Translations under genes and position numbers: made by a program
Notes under the pieces: generated by a model
Databases searched by the model: none
Told to the model about the DNA's origin: nothing
Seen by the model: only the letters and a program-made list of their open reading frames with translations
From: Anaerolineales bacterium
Lineage (GTDB): Bacteria > Chloroflexota > Anaerolineae > Anaerolineales > Villigracilaceae
Length of the DNA: 62,972 nucleotides
Direction of reading: 5' to 3'
NCBI GenBank assembly: GCA_016934715.1
Contig: JAFGSI010000036.1
Span: 1 to 62,972, forward strand
Part shown: positions 13,768-23,422 of the stretch, piece by piece
How positions within the stretch are numbered: position 1 is the first letter of the stretch
How the letters are laid out: each line of letters starts with the position of its first letter

Positions 13768-14712
13768 ATGAAACCTTTCCGAAAAAACGTTGCCATTGCT
13801 ATCGACGGCGGCGGCATCCGCGGGGCGATCGTAACCCGGGCACTGTCCATCCTTGAGGAACACCTCGGCCTGCCAATCCACACGGTTACCCGTCTGGCGG
13901 CCGGGACGTCTACCGGGGCGATCATTTCGGCGGGGATCGGTGCCGGCCTATCGGCCATGCAGATCCACGCCCTGTACCTCGAGCTTGGCAAGGAGATCTT
14001 CAAGCGCACCTGGCGGACCGCCCTGTGGCCGCTGACCCGCTATCGCTATCCGCAAGAACCTCTCGCCGCGGCCCTGCGAGCCCATCTCGGCGAGAGCACC
14101 ATGGAAGATCTTTGGAACCGGCCCGAGCCGATGGATGTGGTCATCACCGCCTTCGATATCCTCGAGAATCGCTCGCGCTTCATCAAGCCCTTCAAGCAAG
14201 AATATCGCGATCTTCCCGTGGCTGACGCGGTCCTGGCCTCCAGTTCGGTGCCCACCTACTTTCCGGTCGTTGCCGGGCGCTATGTAGATGGAGGGGTCGG
14301 CTCGTATGCCAATCCCTGCTACCTGGCGGCCTACGAAATCCTGCACTGCCTGAAATGGGACCTGAGTGATACGACCCTGATCAGCCTGGGCACCGGACGC
14401 GACCCGCAATCGATCAAACCCGGTCAGCCGGAGCGATTTTTCGCCTGGAACTGGCTCGCCCCAATGTTCAATGCCTTCCTGAGTTCAGCCGACGACCAGC
14501 AGGTCCACCTGGTGGAGACCTTCTTTGAAAAACTGGACTTCCGCCGTTTCCAGGTAGAACTGGAAGAAAAGATCGAGATGGACGCCCCCCGGTCGGTACC
14601 CAAGCTGGTCCGTTACGGAAACCGGATGGGCGAAATGATCCTGAACGACGAATACGACCCGGCGATGGGCGTCAAACCGGAGCAGATCCTCCGGTCCCGC
14701 CTAGGAGCATAG
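13768..14712 (+). CDS. Patatin-like phospholipase/acyl hydrolase
   Basis: A 314-residue patatin protein. The oxyanion loop is DGGGIRG (near residue 14), the nucleophile elbow is GTSTG, and the catalytic Asp is in YVDGGVGSYANP, so the Ser-Asp dyad is complete. It resembles the CBASS-effector/patatin group in general layout but stands alone here, with no cyclase or nucleotide-sensor gene nearby, so a lipid turnover role is the safer reading. The ATG at 13768 follows AAGGAG; the frame extends farther upstream through the opposite-strand glycosylase, which is a shadow. No signal peptide. It converges on the AlaX gene with a 15-nt gap. Confidence 0.88.
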   Translation: MKPFRKNVAIAIDGGGIRGAIVTRALSILEEHLGLPIHTVTRLAAGTSTGAIISAGIGAGLSAMQIHALYLELGKEIFKRTWRTALWPLTRYRYPQEPLAAALRAHLGESTMEDLWNRPEPMDVVITAFDILENRSRFIKPFKQEYRDLPVADAVLASSSVPTYFPVVAGRYVDGGVGSYANPCYLAAYEILHCLKWDLSDTTLISLGTGRDPQSIKPGQPERFFAWNWLAPMFNAFLSSADDQQVHLVETFFEKLDFRRFQVELEEKIEMDAPRSVPKLVRYGNRMGEMILNDEYDPAMGVKPEQILRSRLGA

Positions 14713-14727
14713 GATTCCCGACCCGGA

Positions 14728-15936
14728 TCAAGACCCAGACAAGAGCCAGCCGGAAGTCTTTGAAAAGATACCGGCCAGGCTCTTTTCATTAACATGTCCA
14801 CCGCCCTGGGCCAGGGAGGCATCCCCACCGCCCCGGCCGCCGAACGGATCCATGTGGCGGGTCAGCAGCATGCGCGCATCCAGGCCGGTGTCCGGGGCGC
14901 AGGCCACGACCAGGGAGAGCTTCTTCCCATCGTAGGCAGCCAGGATGGCGACCAGCCCATCGACCCGGTTCAACCGGGCCCCCAGGAGACGCAATTCGGC
15001 CGGCGCCCGTCCCGGGAACAGGCGGGTCACCAGCCGGACCCCGGCGACGGCCCCGGCCTCCCCGGCCAACTGCCCCGCTTCGGCATCCAGCCCTGCCCGA
15101 CGCAGGGATTCGAGTTGGGCATGGGCCTGCTCGGCGTCCGCAAGCAGGCGCTCGAGCGACCCGGCGAGGTCGTCCGGGCTGGCCTTCAACAGGCTGGCCG
15201 CCTGGTGGGCAGCCCGCCGGTAAAGGCGAAAGACATCCAGCGTCTGCAGCCCGGCGGTAAAATGGATCCGCAGTTTCTGGTTGACGCGCTCACTGCGCAG
15301 GATCACCAGCGGCCCAACCATGCCGGTGCGCGGACAATGGGTCCCCCCGCAGGCCGAGTAGTCGAAGGTCTCCACCTCAATGACCCGGATCGTGCCTCTG
15401 ACCTTGGGCGCCCGCCGGAAGGGGACGGAGGCGGTTTCAGTCTCCGCGACGAAGAAACTCTTCACCGGGCGGTTCTCCAGGATGACCCGATTGGCGAAGG
15501 CCTCGACCTGCTGCAACTGCCCGGGGGATGGTTCGGGTGCCTCCAGGTCGATCGTCGAGGGATTATCCGCATTGATGTTGGCTGAGACAGTGACCCAGCC
15601 CAGGGCCTGTTCGAAGGCCGCGCTGAGGATGTGCTGGGCAGTGTGATGCTGCATATTGCGCAGGCGGCGTTCCCGGTCGATGGAAGCCGGATAAACCCCC
15701 GGGGGGAGCGCCCGGTCGAGAACATGGACGATCCGGCCACCATCCTCCCTGAACACATCGAGCACGCGGGCCTCGCCGATCATCCCGGTATCATGTTCCT
15801 GCCCGCCGCCAGTGGGATAGAAATAGGTCTCGAGAAGGACCGCGCCGGTCCTGCCGTGCGGGTGCGGCAACGTCTCCGTCACGCGGGCGGAGAATGCCAG
15901 GCAGAGAGGATCCTCAAAGTACCGGTGTTCGGTCAT
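14728..15936 (-). CDS. alaX: Alanyl-tRNA editing protein, AlaX long form with DHHA1 domain
   Basis: A 402-residue protein matching the editing half of alanyl-tRNA synthetase. YPTGGGQ near residue 42 and HHTAQH near 97 supply part of the zinc site, completed by CGGTHC near 198. The C-terminal half ends in a DHHA1-type glycine-rich block with GGRGGG and AQGGG. Such proteins hydrolyse Ser or Gly wrongly attached to tRNA-Ala. No aminoacylation domain is present, so this is a stand-alone editor. The ATG overlaps the queA stop (ATGA), indicating coupled translation of two tRNA-quality genes. Confidence 0.9.
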   Translation of the reverse strand: MTEHRYFEDPLCLAFSARVTETLPHPHGRTGAVLLETYFYPTGGGQEHDTGMIGEARVLDVFREDGGRIVHVLDRALPPGVYPASIDRERRLRNMQHHTAQHILSAAFEQALGWVTVSANINADNPSTIDLEAPEPSPGQLQQVEAFANRVILENRPVKSFFVAETETASVPFRRAPKVRGTIRVIEVETFDYSACGGTHCPRTGMVGPLVILRSERVNQKLRIHFTAGLQTLDVFRLYRRAAHQAASLLKASPDDLAGSLERLLADAEQAHAQLESLRRAGLDAEAGQLAGEAGAVAGVRLVTRLFPGRAPAELRLLGARLNRVDGLVAILAAYDGKKLSLVVACAPDTGLDARMLLTRHMDPFGGRGGGDASLAQGGGHVNEKSLAGIFSKTSGWLLSGS

Positions 15937-16958
15937 AAGATCAGCATCGCATCGCCGAAGGAATAGAATCGGTAGCCTTCCTGCATGGCCACTTTATAGG
16001 CGGCCAATACCCGTTCCCGCCCGGCGAAGGCACTGACCAGCATGATCAGGGTCGATTTCGGCAGGTGGAAATTGGTGATCAGGGCATCGACGAGTCTGAA
16101 TTCATAGCCGGGCAAAATGTAGAGCGCTGTAGGGCCGCTGAAAGGCTGGACAACCAGGCCGTGACCATCCAGGGTCGTGGCTGCCGCGCTCTCGAGGGTG
16201 CGCACCGAGGTGGTCCCCACGGCGATGATCCGCCCGCCTCCAGAGCGCGCCCGGTTGATGGCCTCGGCCGTCGCGAGCGGCAGGTCGCACCATTCGGTGT
16301 GGATGCGGTGCGCAGCTGGATCAGCCTCGGTGACCGGGGCGAAGGTGTCCAGCCCAACATGCAGGGTAACGTAGGCCAACCCGACGCCCCGGGCCTGCAG
16401 TGCCTCCAGCAGGCGGGATGTGAAATGCAGACCGGCGGTTGGGGCGGCAGCCGACCCCGGGTCGTGGGCATAGACGGTCTGATAGCGCTCGGGGTCGCCC
16501 AGCTTCTCATGGATGTAGGGCGGCAGCGGGGGATGGCCGACCCTTTGAAGGAAGGGCTCGATCGGCTCGGCAAACCGGACCTGGCGCCGGGCGCCGTCGA
16601 GGGCATCCACGATCTCAGCAGAAGGCCCATCCTCGACCATGATCCTCCTGCCGGTCACCAGCCCCTTGCCTCCAACCAGGCATTCCCAGGTCAGCAGGTC
16701 CTGGCGACGCAGAAGCAGGATCTCAACCCGTCCCCCGGTCAGCTTGCGGGCGTAGATCCGGGCCGGAATGACGCGGGTCTGATTCAAGACCAGCAGATCA
16801 CCCGGGTTGAGGTAGCTTTCGATGTCGCAGAAACGATGGTGTTCCAAAGCCCCGGTCTCGCGATGCAAAACCAGCAGACGCGAGGCATCCCGCGGCTCGA
16901 GGGGAGTCTGGGCGATGCATTCGGGAGGCAGGTCGTAGTCGAAATCGGAGGTCTTCAG
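15933..16958 (-). CDS. queA: S-adenosylmethionine:tRNA ribosyltransferase-isomerase QueA, apparent CTG start
   Basis: QueA transfers and rearranges the ribose of S-adenosylmethionine onto preQ1 in tRNA to make epoxyqueuosine. The frame reads LKTSDFDYDLPPECIAQTPL near its start, VLNQTRVIPARI, then AAPTAGLHFT and ITNFHLPKSTL, all QueA hallmarks. The first in-frame ATG (16868) would drop the conserved first 30 residues. A CTG at 16958 restores the normal 341-residue length and is preceded by AGGTG at a suitable distance; no ATG, GTG or TTG lies nearby in frame. It begins 7 nt after the stop of the D-aminopeptidase gene. A second CTG start in this window (rsfS) makes the reading more credible. 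Confidence 0.88.
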   Translation of the reverse strand: MKTSDFDYDLPPECIAQTPLEPRDASRLLVLHRETGALEHHRFCDIESYLNPGDLLVLNQTRVIPARIYARKLTGGRVEILLLRRQDLLTWECLVGGKGLVTGRRIMVEDGPSAEIVDALDGARRQVRFAEPIEPFLQRVGHPPLPPYIHEKLGDPERYQTVYAHDPGSAAAPTAGLHFTSRLLEALQARGVGLAYVTLHVGLDTFAPVTEADPAAHRIHTEWCDLPLATAEAINRARSGGGRIIAVGTTSVRTLESAAATTLDGHGLVVQPFSGPTALYILPGYEFRLVDALITNFHLPKSTLIMLVSAFAGRERVLAAYKVAMQEGYRFYSFGDAMLIL

Positions 16959-16965
16959 AAGGCAC

Positions 16966-17790
16966 CTATTCGCTGTTTGCCAGAATATCGTAGGCCCGGA
17001 AGACCTTGAAGGTGTCGAGCATATCCCGGGCGGTATATTCGATCCGCCGTCCGTCCCGGACCTTCGTTCCGGGGATCAATTCGGCCAGGCCGACCTTTCC
17101 CGGGCGCATGAAGCGGAGGGATATCCGAACCGGGGTCTTGGGCCGATAAGGCGCAGGGGGGTTCCCTGCTTTCAGGCGGATCACCGCCCGGACGGCAGCC
17201 TCATAGATCATCCCCCGGGCTGTCTCCAGCGGCAGGCATTCCGCCGACTGACGGCCGAGGGCGCGCTTGACCGCCACCGTTTCGAGCTGGCCAAGTAAAT
17301 CGCGCGCTTCGGCGCAAGCAGTATCATCGGCGCTGATCATGATCACCGGGGCGTCAAAATGGCCACACACCCCGGCACTCAACCCGATCTCACCGACCGG
17401 CACCTCGTTCAATTGGAGGTCAGCAGTGGCTCCTGACCAGGTGTGACACAGCAGGCCATTGCGCGTTCCAATCCGGGAATGATAGCCAATGAAGATCACC
17501 GCCGCGACCTCGTCCTGGATCCCCTCGACGATCGCCAGCGGCTTGTCCACCCCGACGTTCAGGCAGACGCGCGGGTCCAGTTCCTCAAGCAGCAGGTTGC
17601 GACCGTAGGAATGCCCGTCAGCGACGAGGACCTCGTCCGCTCCGCCGTCGAAGGCGCCGCGGATGGCGGCGTTGACGTCTCCAGTCATGAGAGCCTGGCA
17701 GCGTTCGTACTCGCCGCTGCCAGGCTCGGTCTGTTCCCAGGCGACCACCCCGGAGATGCCTTCCATATCACAGGAGATGAGAATTTTCAT
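16966..17790 (-). CDS. dppA: D-aminopeptidase-like zinc peptidase (M55, DppA family)
   Basis: A 274-residue M55 peptidase. The metal-binding residues lie in ISCDMEGISGV, DGHSYGRN and GYHSRIGT, and the substrate pocket in HTWSGA. DppA cleaves D-amino-acid dipeptides such as D-Ala-D-Ala in the cytoplasm and helps recycle cell-wall peptides. The ATG at 17790 follows AAGGAG; an earlier upstream extension lacks family similarity. It is the first gene of a run with queA and alaX, though their functions differ. No dipeptide transporter is next to it. Confidence 0.88.
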   Translation of the reverse strand: MKILISCDMEGISGVVAWEQTEPGSGEYERCQALMTGDVNAAIRGAFDGGADEVLVADGHSYGRNLLLEELDPRVCLNVGVDKPLAIVEGIQDEVAAVIFIGYHSRIGTRNGLLCHTWSGATADLQLNEVPVGEIGLSAGVCGHFDAPVIMISADDTACAEARDLLGQLETVAVKRALGRQSAECLPLETARGMIYEAAVRAVIRLKAGNPPAPYRPKTPVRISLRFMRPGKVGLAELIPGTKVRDGRRIEYTARDMLDTFKVFRAYDILANSE

Positions 17791-17857
17791 AGCTGCTCCT
17801 TCGCAACCTCTTCTCGGGCCAGGCGATGATCCCCTGATCCTGCCGCAGCACGCTGCC

Positions 17858-18679
17858 CTATCCCTGGCGCTGGCGAGCAATCTCATAGAGCAGGATCGAC
17901 GCGGCACAAGCCACGTTCAACGAACTGGCGGAGCCATCCATCGGGATCGCCACCATCACGTCGGCCAGTTCCTGGTAGGCATCGCTCAGCCCATTGGCCT
18001 CATTGCCCACCAGCAGGACGGTCGGGGGCCGGAAATCAAACGCCCGGATCGGGACCGCCGCCCGGGCACTGGTCCCGACGACCTGCAGACCGTCAAAGCG
18101 CTCCTTCAAAGCGTAGAGCCAGGGACGCAATTCCCGGTGCGACGGCAGGCGCAGCGCCGGGACAGTGAAGAATGAGCCGATTGCGGCCCGGATGGTCTCG
18201 GGATCATACAGATCGGCGGCGTGCCCGCTGATGACCACGCCATCGACGCCCAGGGCGTCGCACGAGCGCAGGAGCGTGCCGAGATTTCCCGGGCTGGCAG
18301 GTCGGTCGAGGACCACGACCAGCAGCCTCTCTCCGACCGGAATACGGGCCAGATCATCCGGGGGCATCCCGACCAGGGCGATCAGCTCAGAGGTGTTGTC
18401 CTTGTCACTCAGTTTCTCCATCAGGCGGAGGGGCAGCTCGAAAAGTCTTTCGGCGTCGGCACTGGCGAGGATTCCCTCGGCCCAGTCCGACAGGCGCTTC
18501 TCGCGCGAGAAAACCAGCCCGTGGACCGCCCAGCCCAGCTCGACAGCCTGCGAGATCGCCCGCACGCCCTCGACAAAGAATACGCCTGCCCGATGGCGCT
18601 TGGTCCGGTTGCGGCGCAGGGTTTCGAGGTGTTGAAAATCGCTGTTTTCGGTGTGGATTCTAACGACTGCGGGTTTCAC
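17858..18679 (-). CDS. SpoU/TrmH-family RNA 2'-O-ribose methyltransferase
   Basis: A 273-residue knot-fold methyltransferase starting at GTG 18679. The N-terminal part resembles the substrate-binding domain (RTKRHRAGVFFVEGVRAI). The SPOUT motifs are ASPGNLGTLLRS, VLLVGNEANGLS and MDGSASSLNVACAASILLYE, which build the knot that binds S-adenosylmethionine. The target RNA (23S rRNA or tRNA) cannot be named from sequence. The start lies 44 nt after the ruvB stop, so both may be on one transcript. Confidence 0.88.
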   Translation of the reverse strand: MKPAVVRIHTENSDFQHLETLRRNRTKRHRAGVFFVEGVRAISQAVELGWAVHGLVFSREKRLSDWAEGILASADAERLFELPLRLMEKLSDKDNTSELIALVGMPPDDLARIPVGERLLVVVLDRPASPGNLGTLLRSCDALGVDGVVISGHAADLYDPETIRAAIGSFFTVPALRLPSHRELRPWLYALKERFDGLQVVGTSARAAVPIRAFDFRPPTVLLVGNEANGLSDAYQELADVMVAIPMDGSASSLNVACAASILLYEIARQRQG

Positions 18680-18723
18680 GTCACATCCAGAAACGAAAGG
18701 CTCGCTCGATCGCGCAAACCGGA

Positions 18724-19749
18724 TTACAGCAGGCGCGGCTGCGTAGACTCGTTGTACTCCACTCCCAGATGTTCATACGCCGCCTTCGTCGCCACCCGCC
18801 CCTGCGGGGTGCGGTCGAGGAAGCCGAGCTGCAGAAGGTAGGGCTCGACCACATCCATAATCGTGTCGGGCTCCTCGCTGATGGCAGCGGCAATCGTGTT
18901 CAACCCGACCGGGCCACCGTTGTACTTGGAGATGACCGCTTTCAGGACCCGCCGGTCAACGTCGTCCAGGCCGAGCGGATCGACCTGCAGCAGGTCGAGG
19001 GCCTCGTCGGCCACCGCCCGGGTAACCGTTCCATCGGCGCGCACCTGTGCGTAGTCACGCACACGCCGTAGCAAACGCAGTGCGACCCGCGGCGTTCCGC
19101 GCGCCCGGCAGGCGATCTCCTCCACCCCGCCGCCATCCGCCTCCACTTTGAGCATCCCTGCCGCCCGCCGAACGATGGCCTGCATCGCTTCCAGGTCATA
19201 ATAATCCAGGCGATAGACGGCCCCGAAACGGGCTCGCAGGGGGGCTGTCATCAGCGCCAGCCGCGTCGTCGCCCCTACGACGGTGAAGCGCGGCAGCTTC
19301 AGGCGGATCGAGCGGGCCGAGGGGCCCTTGCCGATGACGATGTCAAGGGCGAAATCTTCCATCGCCGGATAGAGCACTTCCTCGACGACCTTGCCAAGGC
19401 GGTGCACCTCGTCGATGAAGAGCACGTCGCCGGCCCGCAGGTTGGTCAGGATGGCGGCCAAATCGCCTGCCCGCTCGATCGCCGGACCGGAGGTGACCTT
19501 GATATTGACCCCCATCGCATTGGCCACCACATGGGCCAGGGTGGTCTTGCCCAAGCCGGGAGGCCCGTAAAACAGAACGTGATCAAGGGCTTCCTGGCGC
19601 TGGCGGGCGGCAGTGATCAGGATGGCCAGGTTCTCCTTGACGTTCTCCTGACCAATCAGGTCTGCCAGGGACTGCGGGCGCAGGGTCTGGTCGAGGCGGT
19701 CGTCGGGTTTCGGTTCAGGGTCGAGGACGCGTTTGGAGTGGTTGGTCAT
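18724..19749 (-). CDS. ruvB: Holliday junction branch-migration ATPase RuvB
   Basis: A 341-residue AAA+ ATPase that drives branch migration together with RuvA. The N-terminal block [20 protein letters not shown], Walker [13 protein letters not shown], Walker [10 protein letters not shown], sensor [20 protein letters not shown] and the winged-helix end ([20 protein letters not shown]) are all present. Length is normal. ruvA and ruvC are not in the window. The start has no ribosome-binding site and lies 7 nt after a perfect TATAAT, so a leaderless mRNA is predicted. Confidence 0.97.
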   Translation of the reverse strand: MTNHSKRVLDPEPKPDDRLDQTLRPQSLADLIGQENVKENLAILITAARQRQEALDHVLFYGPPGLGKTTLAHVVANAMGVNIKVTSGPAIERAGDLAAILTNLRAGDVLFIDEVHRLGKVVEEVLYPAMEDFALDIVIGKGPSARSIRLKLPRFTVVGATTRLALMTAPLRARFGAVYRLDYYDLEAMQAIVRRAAGMLKVEADGGGVEEIACRARGTPRVALRLLRRVRDYAQVRADGTVTRAVADEALDLLQVDPLGLDDVDRRVLKAVISKYNGGPVGLNTIAAAISEEPDTIMDVVEPYLLQLGFLDRTPQGRVATKAAYEHLGVEYNESTQPRLL

Positions 19750-19756
19750 GGGATTG

Positions 19757-19762
19757 ATTATA
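19757..19762 (-). promoter_or_regulatory. -10 box for leaderless ruvB
   Basis: On the minus strand TATAAT lies exactly 7 nt before the ruvB ATG. The region where a spacer would sit is the T-rich tail of the terminator at 19766-19801. No Shine-Dalgarno sequence is present. Confidence 0.6.
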
Positions 19763-19765
19763 CTT

Positions 19766-19801
19766 TGAAAAAAGAACGGGGCAGGATGCTCTCCCGCCCC
19801 G
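19766..19801 (-). terminator. Intrinsic terminator of the ABC exporter operon
   Basis: On the minus strand CGGGGCGGGA (19801-19792) pairs with TCCTGCCCCG (19786-19777) around a 5-nt loop, with one G-U pair, followed by TTCTTTTTTC. It lies 9 nt past the stop of the adaptor gene and is a textbook intrinsic terminator. Confidence 0.8.
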
Positions 19802-19809
19802 CCCGGGTG

Positions 19810-20967
19810 CTATTCATCGAGGGGAAACTCAATTTCGACCGTCATCCCCCAACGCAGCTGCGGGTCGGCATCGGTGAGGCGAATGCGGACCCTGTAGAGC
19901 ACGTCGCCGCCCTGAACTTGGAACGACTGGCCAATGCGCTCAACGACCCCGTGCATCTCGACCTGCGGCAACGCGTCGGCGACCACCGTGACCGTCTGCC
20001 CCTCGGCAATCCGCACGACTTCCAGTTCGGTCAGGTCGCTGGTCTCGACATACCAGGTATCCAGGTCGGCGATCAGAACCGCCCAGGTCTCCGGCCCGAC
20101 GTACTCATTGACCGAGAGGTTGATCTCCGTGACGGTGCCTGCAAAGGGGGCGGTCAGCTCGTAGTTGGCCAGGGCATTTTCAGCCGCCGCCACCTGGGCC
20201 CCGGCATTCGCCAGGCGGGCCGCGAGCAGGGCCAGCTGCTCGGGGTCCGGACCGTCGCGGGTCGCTTCGTAGGCGCGCTGCGCTTCGGCCTCGGCCGCCA
20301 GGGCCAGGTCGAGGTTCGCCCGCACCGCATCGCGCTGCCGGGCAACCGCCTCCAGCTGGCGCATGGCCGCATTGAAATCCTCCTGGGCCCGCTCGAGATC
20401 GTCCTCTGCCCGCTGGCGGCTGGCATTGTCAGGATCCAGGTCAGCATAACGGTCGAAGGTATCCTGGGCATCATCCAGGTCCTGCTGGCGGTCGCGGGCT
20501 TCCGCCTCGGCATCGGCGAGACGGTCGTCGATCCCATCCAGGTCGAGAGCCTCCCAGCGTTGTTCCGCGGCGGCACGCGCCGCCTGGGCGTCCATGAAGG
20601 CCTGCCAGGCAACCGCCCGGGCCAGGGTAGCGGTGCGGGTGAAGGCCTCTTGATCCTGGCGGGCCTGTTCGAGGGCCAGCTGAGCGGCAGCCAGGGAGGC
20701 TTCAGCCTGCTGGCGGTCGGCCAGGCGGATCAGGAGTTGGCCCTGGCGCACCCGCTGACCTTCCACGACCAGGACCTGCTCCACTCGCCCACGGGCCGGG
20801 AAGGCCAGGTAGAGCGCATCGGCCGGGACGACATGCCCTTCAGAGATGACCGGCAGTGGACCGACCAGCGGGGCCGCACCGGCAGAGGGTTCGGCCTGCC
20901 CACTGCAACCAGCGAGCAGTGCGGCCGCCATACCCAGCAAGAGGGGAATTCTCTTCAGAATGTTCAT
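19810..20967 (-). CDS. HlyD/RND-type membrane-fusion adaptor lipoprotein
   Basis: A 385-residue adaptor. The first 21 residues form a lipoprotein signal (LLLGMAAALLAGC) with Cys21 as the lipid-anchored residue. A barrel-sandwich or lipoyl half (VLVVEGQRVRQGQLLIRL) is followed by a long Ala/Glu/Arg-rich coiled coil (about residues 85-245), then the second half (NYELTAPFAGTVTEINL) and a beta-barrel. Such adaptors couple MacB-like ABC transporters to substrates outside the membrane. It lies 13 nt after the permease gene and closes the operon. A monoderm-style envelope would make it a lipoprotein on the outer face of the cell membrane. Confidence 0.88.
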   Translation of the reverse strand: MNILKRIPLLLGMAAALLAGCSGQAEPSAGAAPLVGPLPVISEGHVVPADALYLAFPARGRVEQVLVVEGQRVRQGQLLIRLADRQQAEASLAAAQLALEQARQDQEAFTRTATLARAVAWQAFMDAQAARAAAEQRWEALDLDGIDDRLADAEAEARDRQQDLDDAQDTFDRYADLDPDNASRQRAEDDLERAQEDFNAAMRQLEAVARQRDAVRANLDLALAAEAEAQRAYEATRDGPDPEQLALLAARLANAGAQVAAAENALANYELTAPFAGTVTEINLSVNEYVGPETWAVLIADLDTWYVETSDLTELEVVRIAEGQTVTVVADALPQVEMHGVVERIGQSFQVQGGDVLYRVRIRLTDADPQLRWGMTVEIEFPLDE

Positions 20968-20980
20968 GGGATTTTCTCCT

Positions 20981-23422
20981 TTATTCGTAAGCCAGTACCT
21001 CGCGGATCGTCAGGCGGGCCGCATTCCGGGCCGGGACGATGCTCGCCACTGCCGACAGAACCAGCACCAACCCCAGCCAGATGAAATACCCGGTCGGCGT
21101 GAAGACCAGGGCGATCGGCGTCTCGAACACCGCCAGGCTGACGATGGAGGAGAGCAGCAAGGAAAATGGGAGGGACAGGATCACGCCCAGGACCCACGAG
21201 ATCATCCCGATCACCATCCCTTCCGCGATGACCGTGCGCATGATCGCCCGGTCGTCGGCGCCGATGGCGCGCATCACCCCGATCTCGCGCGTCCGCTCAA
21301 GTACATTCATGCTCATCGTCCCGGTCAGGCCCATCGATCCGACCGAGGCAGTCAGCAGGGCCATGATCAGCAGGAAAGTGACCAGGATATCGAGGCTCTC
21401 CGAGGCCTTATCCAAAGTGGCCAGCCCGGCCTGCGCCTGGCGAACGTGGAAGCCGTTCTGGCGGAAGCAGGAGTCCAGGCGTTCGCCCATCATGACCTGG
21501 TAGGCACGCTCGTGCTGGGTGGTTACGATCCGAAAAGAATAAGAACGGTTGGACAGGTTCGACACAGCAGCAATATATTCGTAGGGCACATAGGCCAGGA
21601 TCCCTTCCCGGCCGACGAATTTAAAGATGCCAACGACTTCCCAATCCTCCTCGTGCCCGTTGATCTTCAGGCGCAGGAGGTCACCCGGTTGCAGGTCAGG
21701 GAAGATCGCCAGGATCGCCTCGCTGATTGCCAGCCGGCGCTCGTCCCCCGGCTGGATCCAGCGCCCCGCCACCAGGATAGGCGAGACCAGCACGCTGTCG
21801 GCCGGCGGGGCCAGGATGTCGATGTTTTCGACCACCATCCCGTCAGGATCGAGAACGTCCGCACTCAGGAACAACCAGCCCTCGACATCGACCACCCCCT
21901 CGACCTGTGTGGCCAGTTGCTCCACCTCGCTCAGGCGGTAGGGACGGTCAAAATCCAGGCTGACATCAGCCAGGAAGTAGCGCCCGATGGCACTGATGTA
22001 ATCATCGAGCGTGATCTGAACATTGAACACGGCGATGAAGATCGCTCCTCCCATGGTCAGGGTGAAGAGGGTCAGGACCAGGCGCCCGCGCCGGCGGAAA
22101 GTATTACGCAGGGAGATCAGCAGCGGACGGGGGATCTGGATCCCGCGCCGGGCCAGTGCGGCTGTGACCCGGGTCTGAAATCGTTCCCAACCCGTCTCGC
22201 GCTTCACCCTGCCGCGAGATCCGGAGCCGGCCTCCGCCTCGCGGGCCAGGTCCCCGCTGATGGCCTTCAGCACCGTGACCCGCGACCCGCTGACGACTGG
22301 CACCAGCCCGGACACCAGCGGGACCAGCAGCCCGATGGCGATCTGGACAGCAAAGGCGAGTGGAACGATCCGGTATCCCTGCAAGGTAAAGCCCAACTGC
22401 TCGGCGATGTAGGCCGAAAGGGCATAGGCGCCCTGCCCGCCCAGCGGGACTGCGAGCAACAACGACAGGACGCCGAAAGCCATGATCAGCACCAGGTACA
22501 TGACGAAGACCTGCCGGTTGCGCCCACCCACCAACTTCATCACCCCGATGTGGCGCAGGTGCTGGTTCAGCAGGGCATTGAGCGTATTGGCGATCAGCGA
22601 ACTGGACAGAAAGACGATCAGGACTCCCAATGCCAACAGGATGCCCAAGATAGCGTTGACCGTCGAAGCCAGGGGATGCTCGTGGGTCAGCGATATACTC
22701 GTCCGCACAACCATGTAGCCGGATCTCTCGATGCGTTCCCTCAGGTCGTCGGCGACCGTGCGGATGTGGAGCACATCATCCTGCCCTTCGGCCATGGAGG
22801 CATAGATGCGGTTGAATGTCTGCGCCTGGCCCAGGCGCGGCAGGGTGCTCAGCGTGATGTACCCGCAGGGTGGGGCCAGAAAGTCGTCGACTCCTGTAAG
22901 CGAGTCCTGTACGATCCCGACCACGGTCAGGGTCTTGAGCGAGCCGCCGGGAAGCTGGAAGACCAGTTCGTCCCCGACCTGCACGCGCAACGCTTCCACG
23001 GCTTCCTGCTCGAGAAGGATCTCATTTCGTCCGGGGGCGCTCACGCCGGCAACCGGGGTGAGCAGGTTCAGCACATTGGTCGCGAAGTCGTCGACGGCAA
23101 CGATGTCGAGTGTCACCCACTGGTCTTCCTGGGTCGAACGCACGCGCATGTTGAAGACCCGCCGCCCTTCGGCATCGCCGACCTCGTGCAGGTTGCGGAT
23201 CGCGGCGAGCAGGTCGTCGTCGAAATCCGACATACGGATCTCGACATTGGCCGGCTGGTTGGCAGCGTAGGAGGCGCTCATATCGTTCGAGATGATCACG
23301 TAAGCGCCGGAGATCACCCCGATCGAGAACACCCCAATGGCAATCGACAGCACCACCAGCAGGGTGCGGCCCTTGTGCTCGAAGAGGTCCAGGAAGACCT
23401 TGCGCCAGCGCGGCCGCATCAC
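20981..23422 (-). CDS. FtsX/MacB-type ABC transporter permease (double FtsX domain)
   Basis: An 813-residue permease. A membrane segment near residues 15-40 is followed by a large extracytoplasmic MacB-type region, FtsX segments around 270-400, a second membrane segment near 460, another extracytoplasmic block and final FtsX helices near 690-805. Two FtsX units in one chain suggest that the single protein makes the whole channel. Family members export peptides or antibiotics or release lipoproteins by mechanical movement rather than a classical pore. The start overlaps the upstream ATPase gene by 4 bp. Two different ATPase genes sit upstream. Confidence 0.9.
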   Translation of the reverse strand: MMRPRWRKVFLDLFEHKGRTLLVVLSIAIGVFSIGVISGAYVIISNDMSASYAANQPANVEIRMSDFDDDLLAAIRNLHEVGDAEGRRVFNMRVRSTQEDQWVTLDIVAVDDFATNVLNLLTPVAGVSAPGRNEILLEQEAVEALRVQVGDELVFQLPGGSLKTLTVVGIVQDSLTGVDDFLAPPCGYITLSTLPRLGQAQTFNRIYASMAEGQDDVLHIRTVADDLRERIERSGYMVVRTSISLTHEHPLASTVNAILGILLALGVLIVFLSSSLIANTLNALLNQHLRHIGVMKLVGGRNRQVFVMYLVLIMAFGVLSLLLAVPLGGQGAYALSAYIAEQLGFTLQGYRIVPLAFAVQIAIGLLVPLVSGLVPVVSGSRVTVLKAISGDLAREAEAGSGSRGRVKRETGWERFQTRVTAALARRGIQIPRPLLISLRNTFRRRGRLVLTLFTLTMGGAIFIAVFNVQITLDDYISAIGRYFLADVSLDFDRPYRLSEVEQLATQVEGVVDVEGWLFLSADVLDPDGMVVENIDILAPPADSVLVSPILVAGRWIQPGDERRLAISEAILAIFPDLQPGDLLRLKINGHEEDWEVVGIFKFVGREGILAYVPYEYIAAVSNLSNRSYSFRIVTTQHERAYQVMMGERLDSCFRQNGFHVRQAQAGLATLDKASESLDILVTFLLIMALLTASVGSMGLTGTMSMNVLERTREIGVMRAIGADDRAIMRTVIAEGMVIGMISWVLGVILSLPFSLLLSSIVSLAVFETPIALVFTPTGYFIWLGLVLVLSAVASIVPARNAARLTIREVLAYE

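Noticed and set aside
13768-14712. Patatin as a defence (CBASS) effector
   Set aside because: No cyclase, HORMA, TRIP13 or nucleotide-sensor gene lies next to it and no other defence gene is present nearby.
19402-21084. 560-residue open frame on the plus strand
   Set aside because: Antisense to ruvB and the adaptor gene with no recognisable domain.
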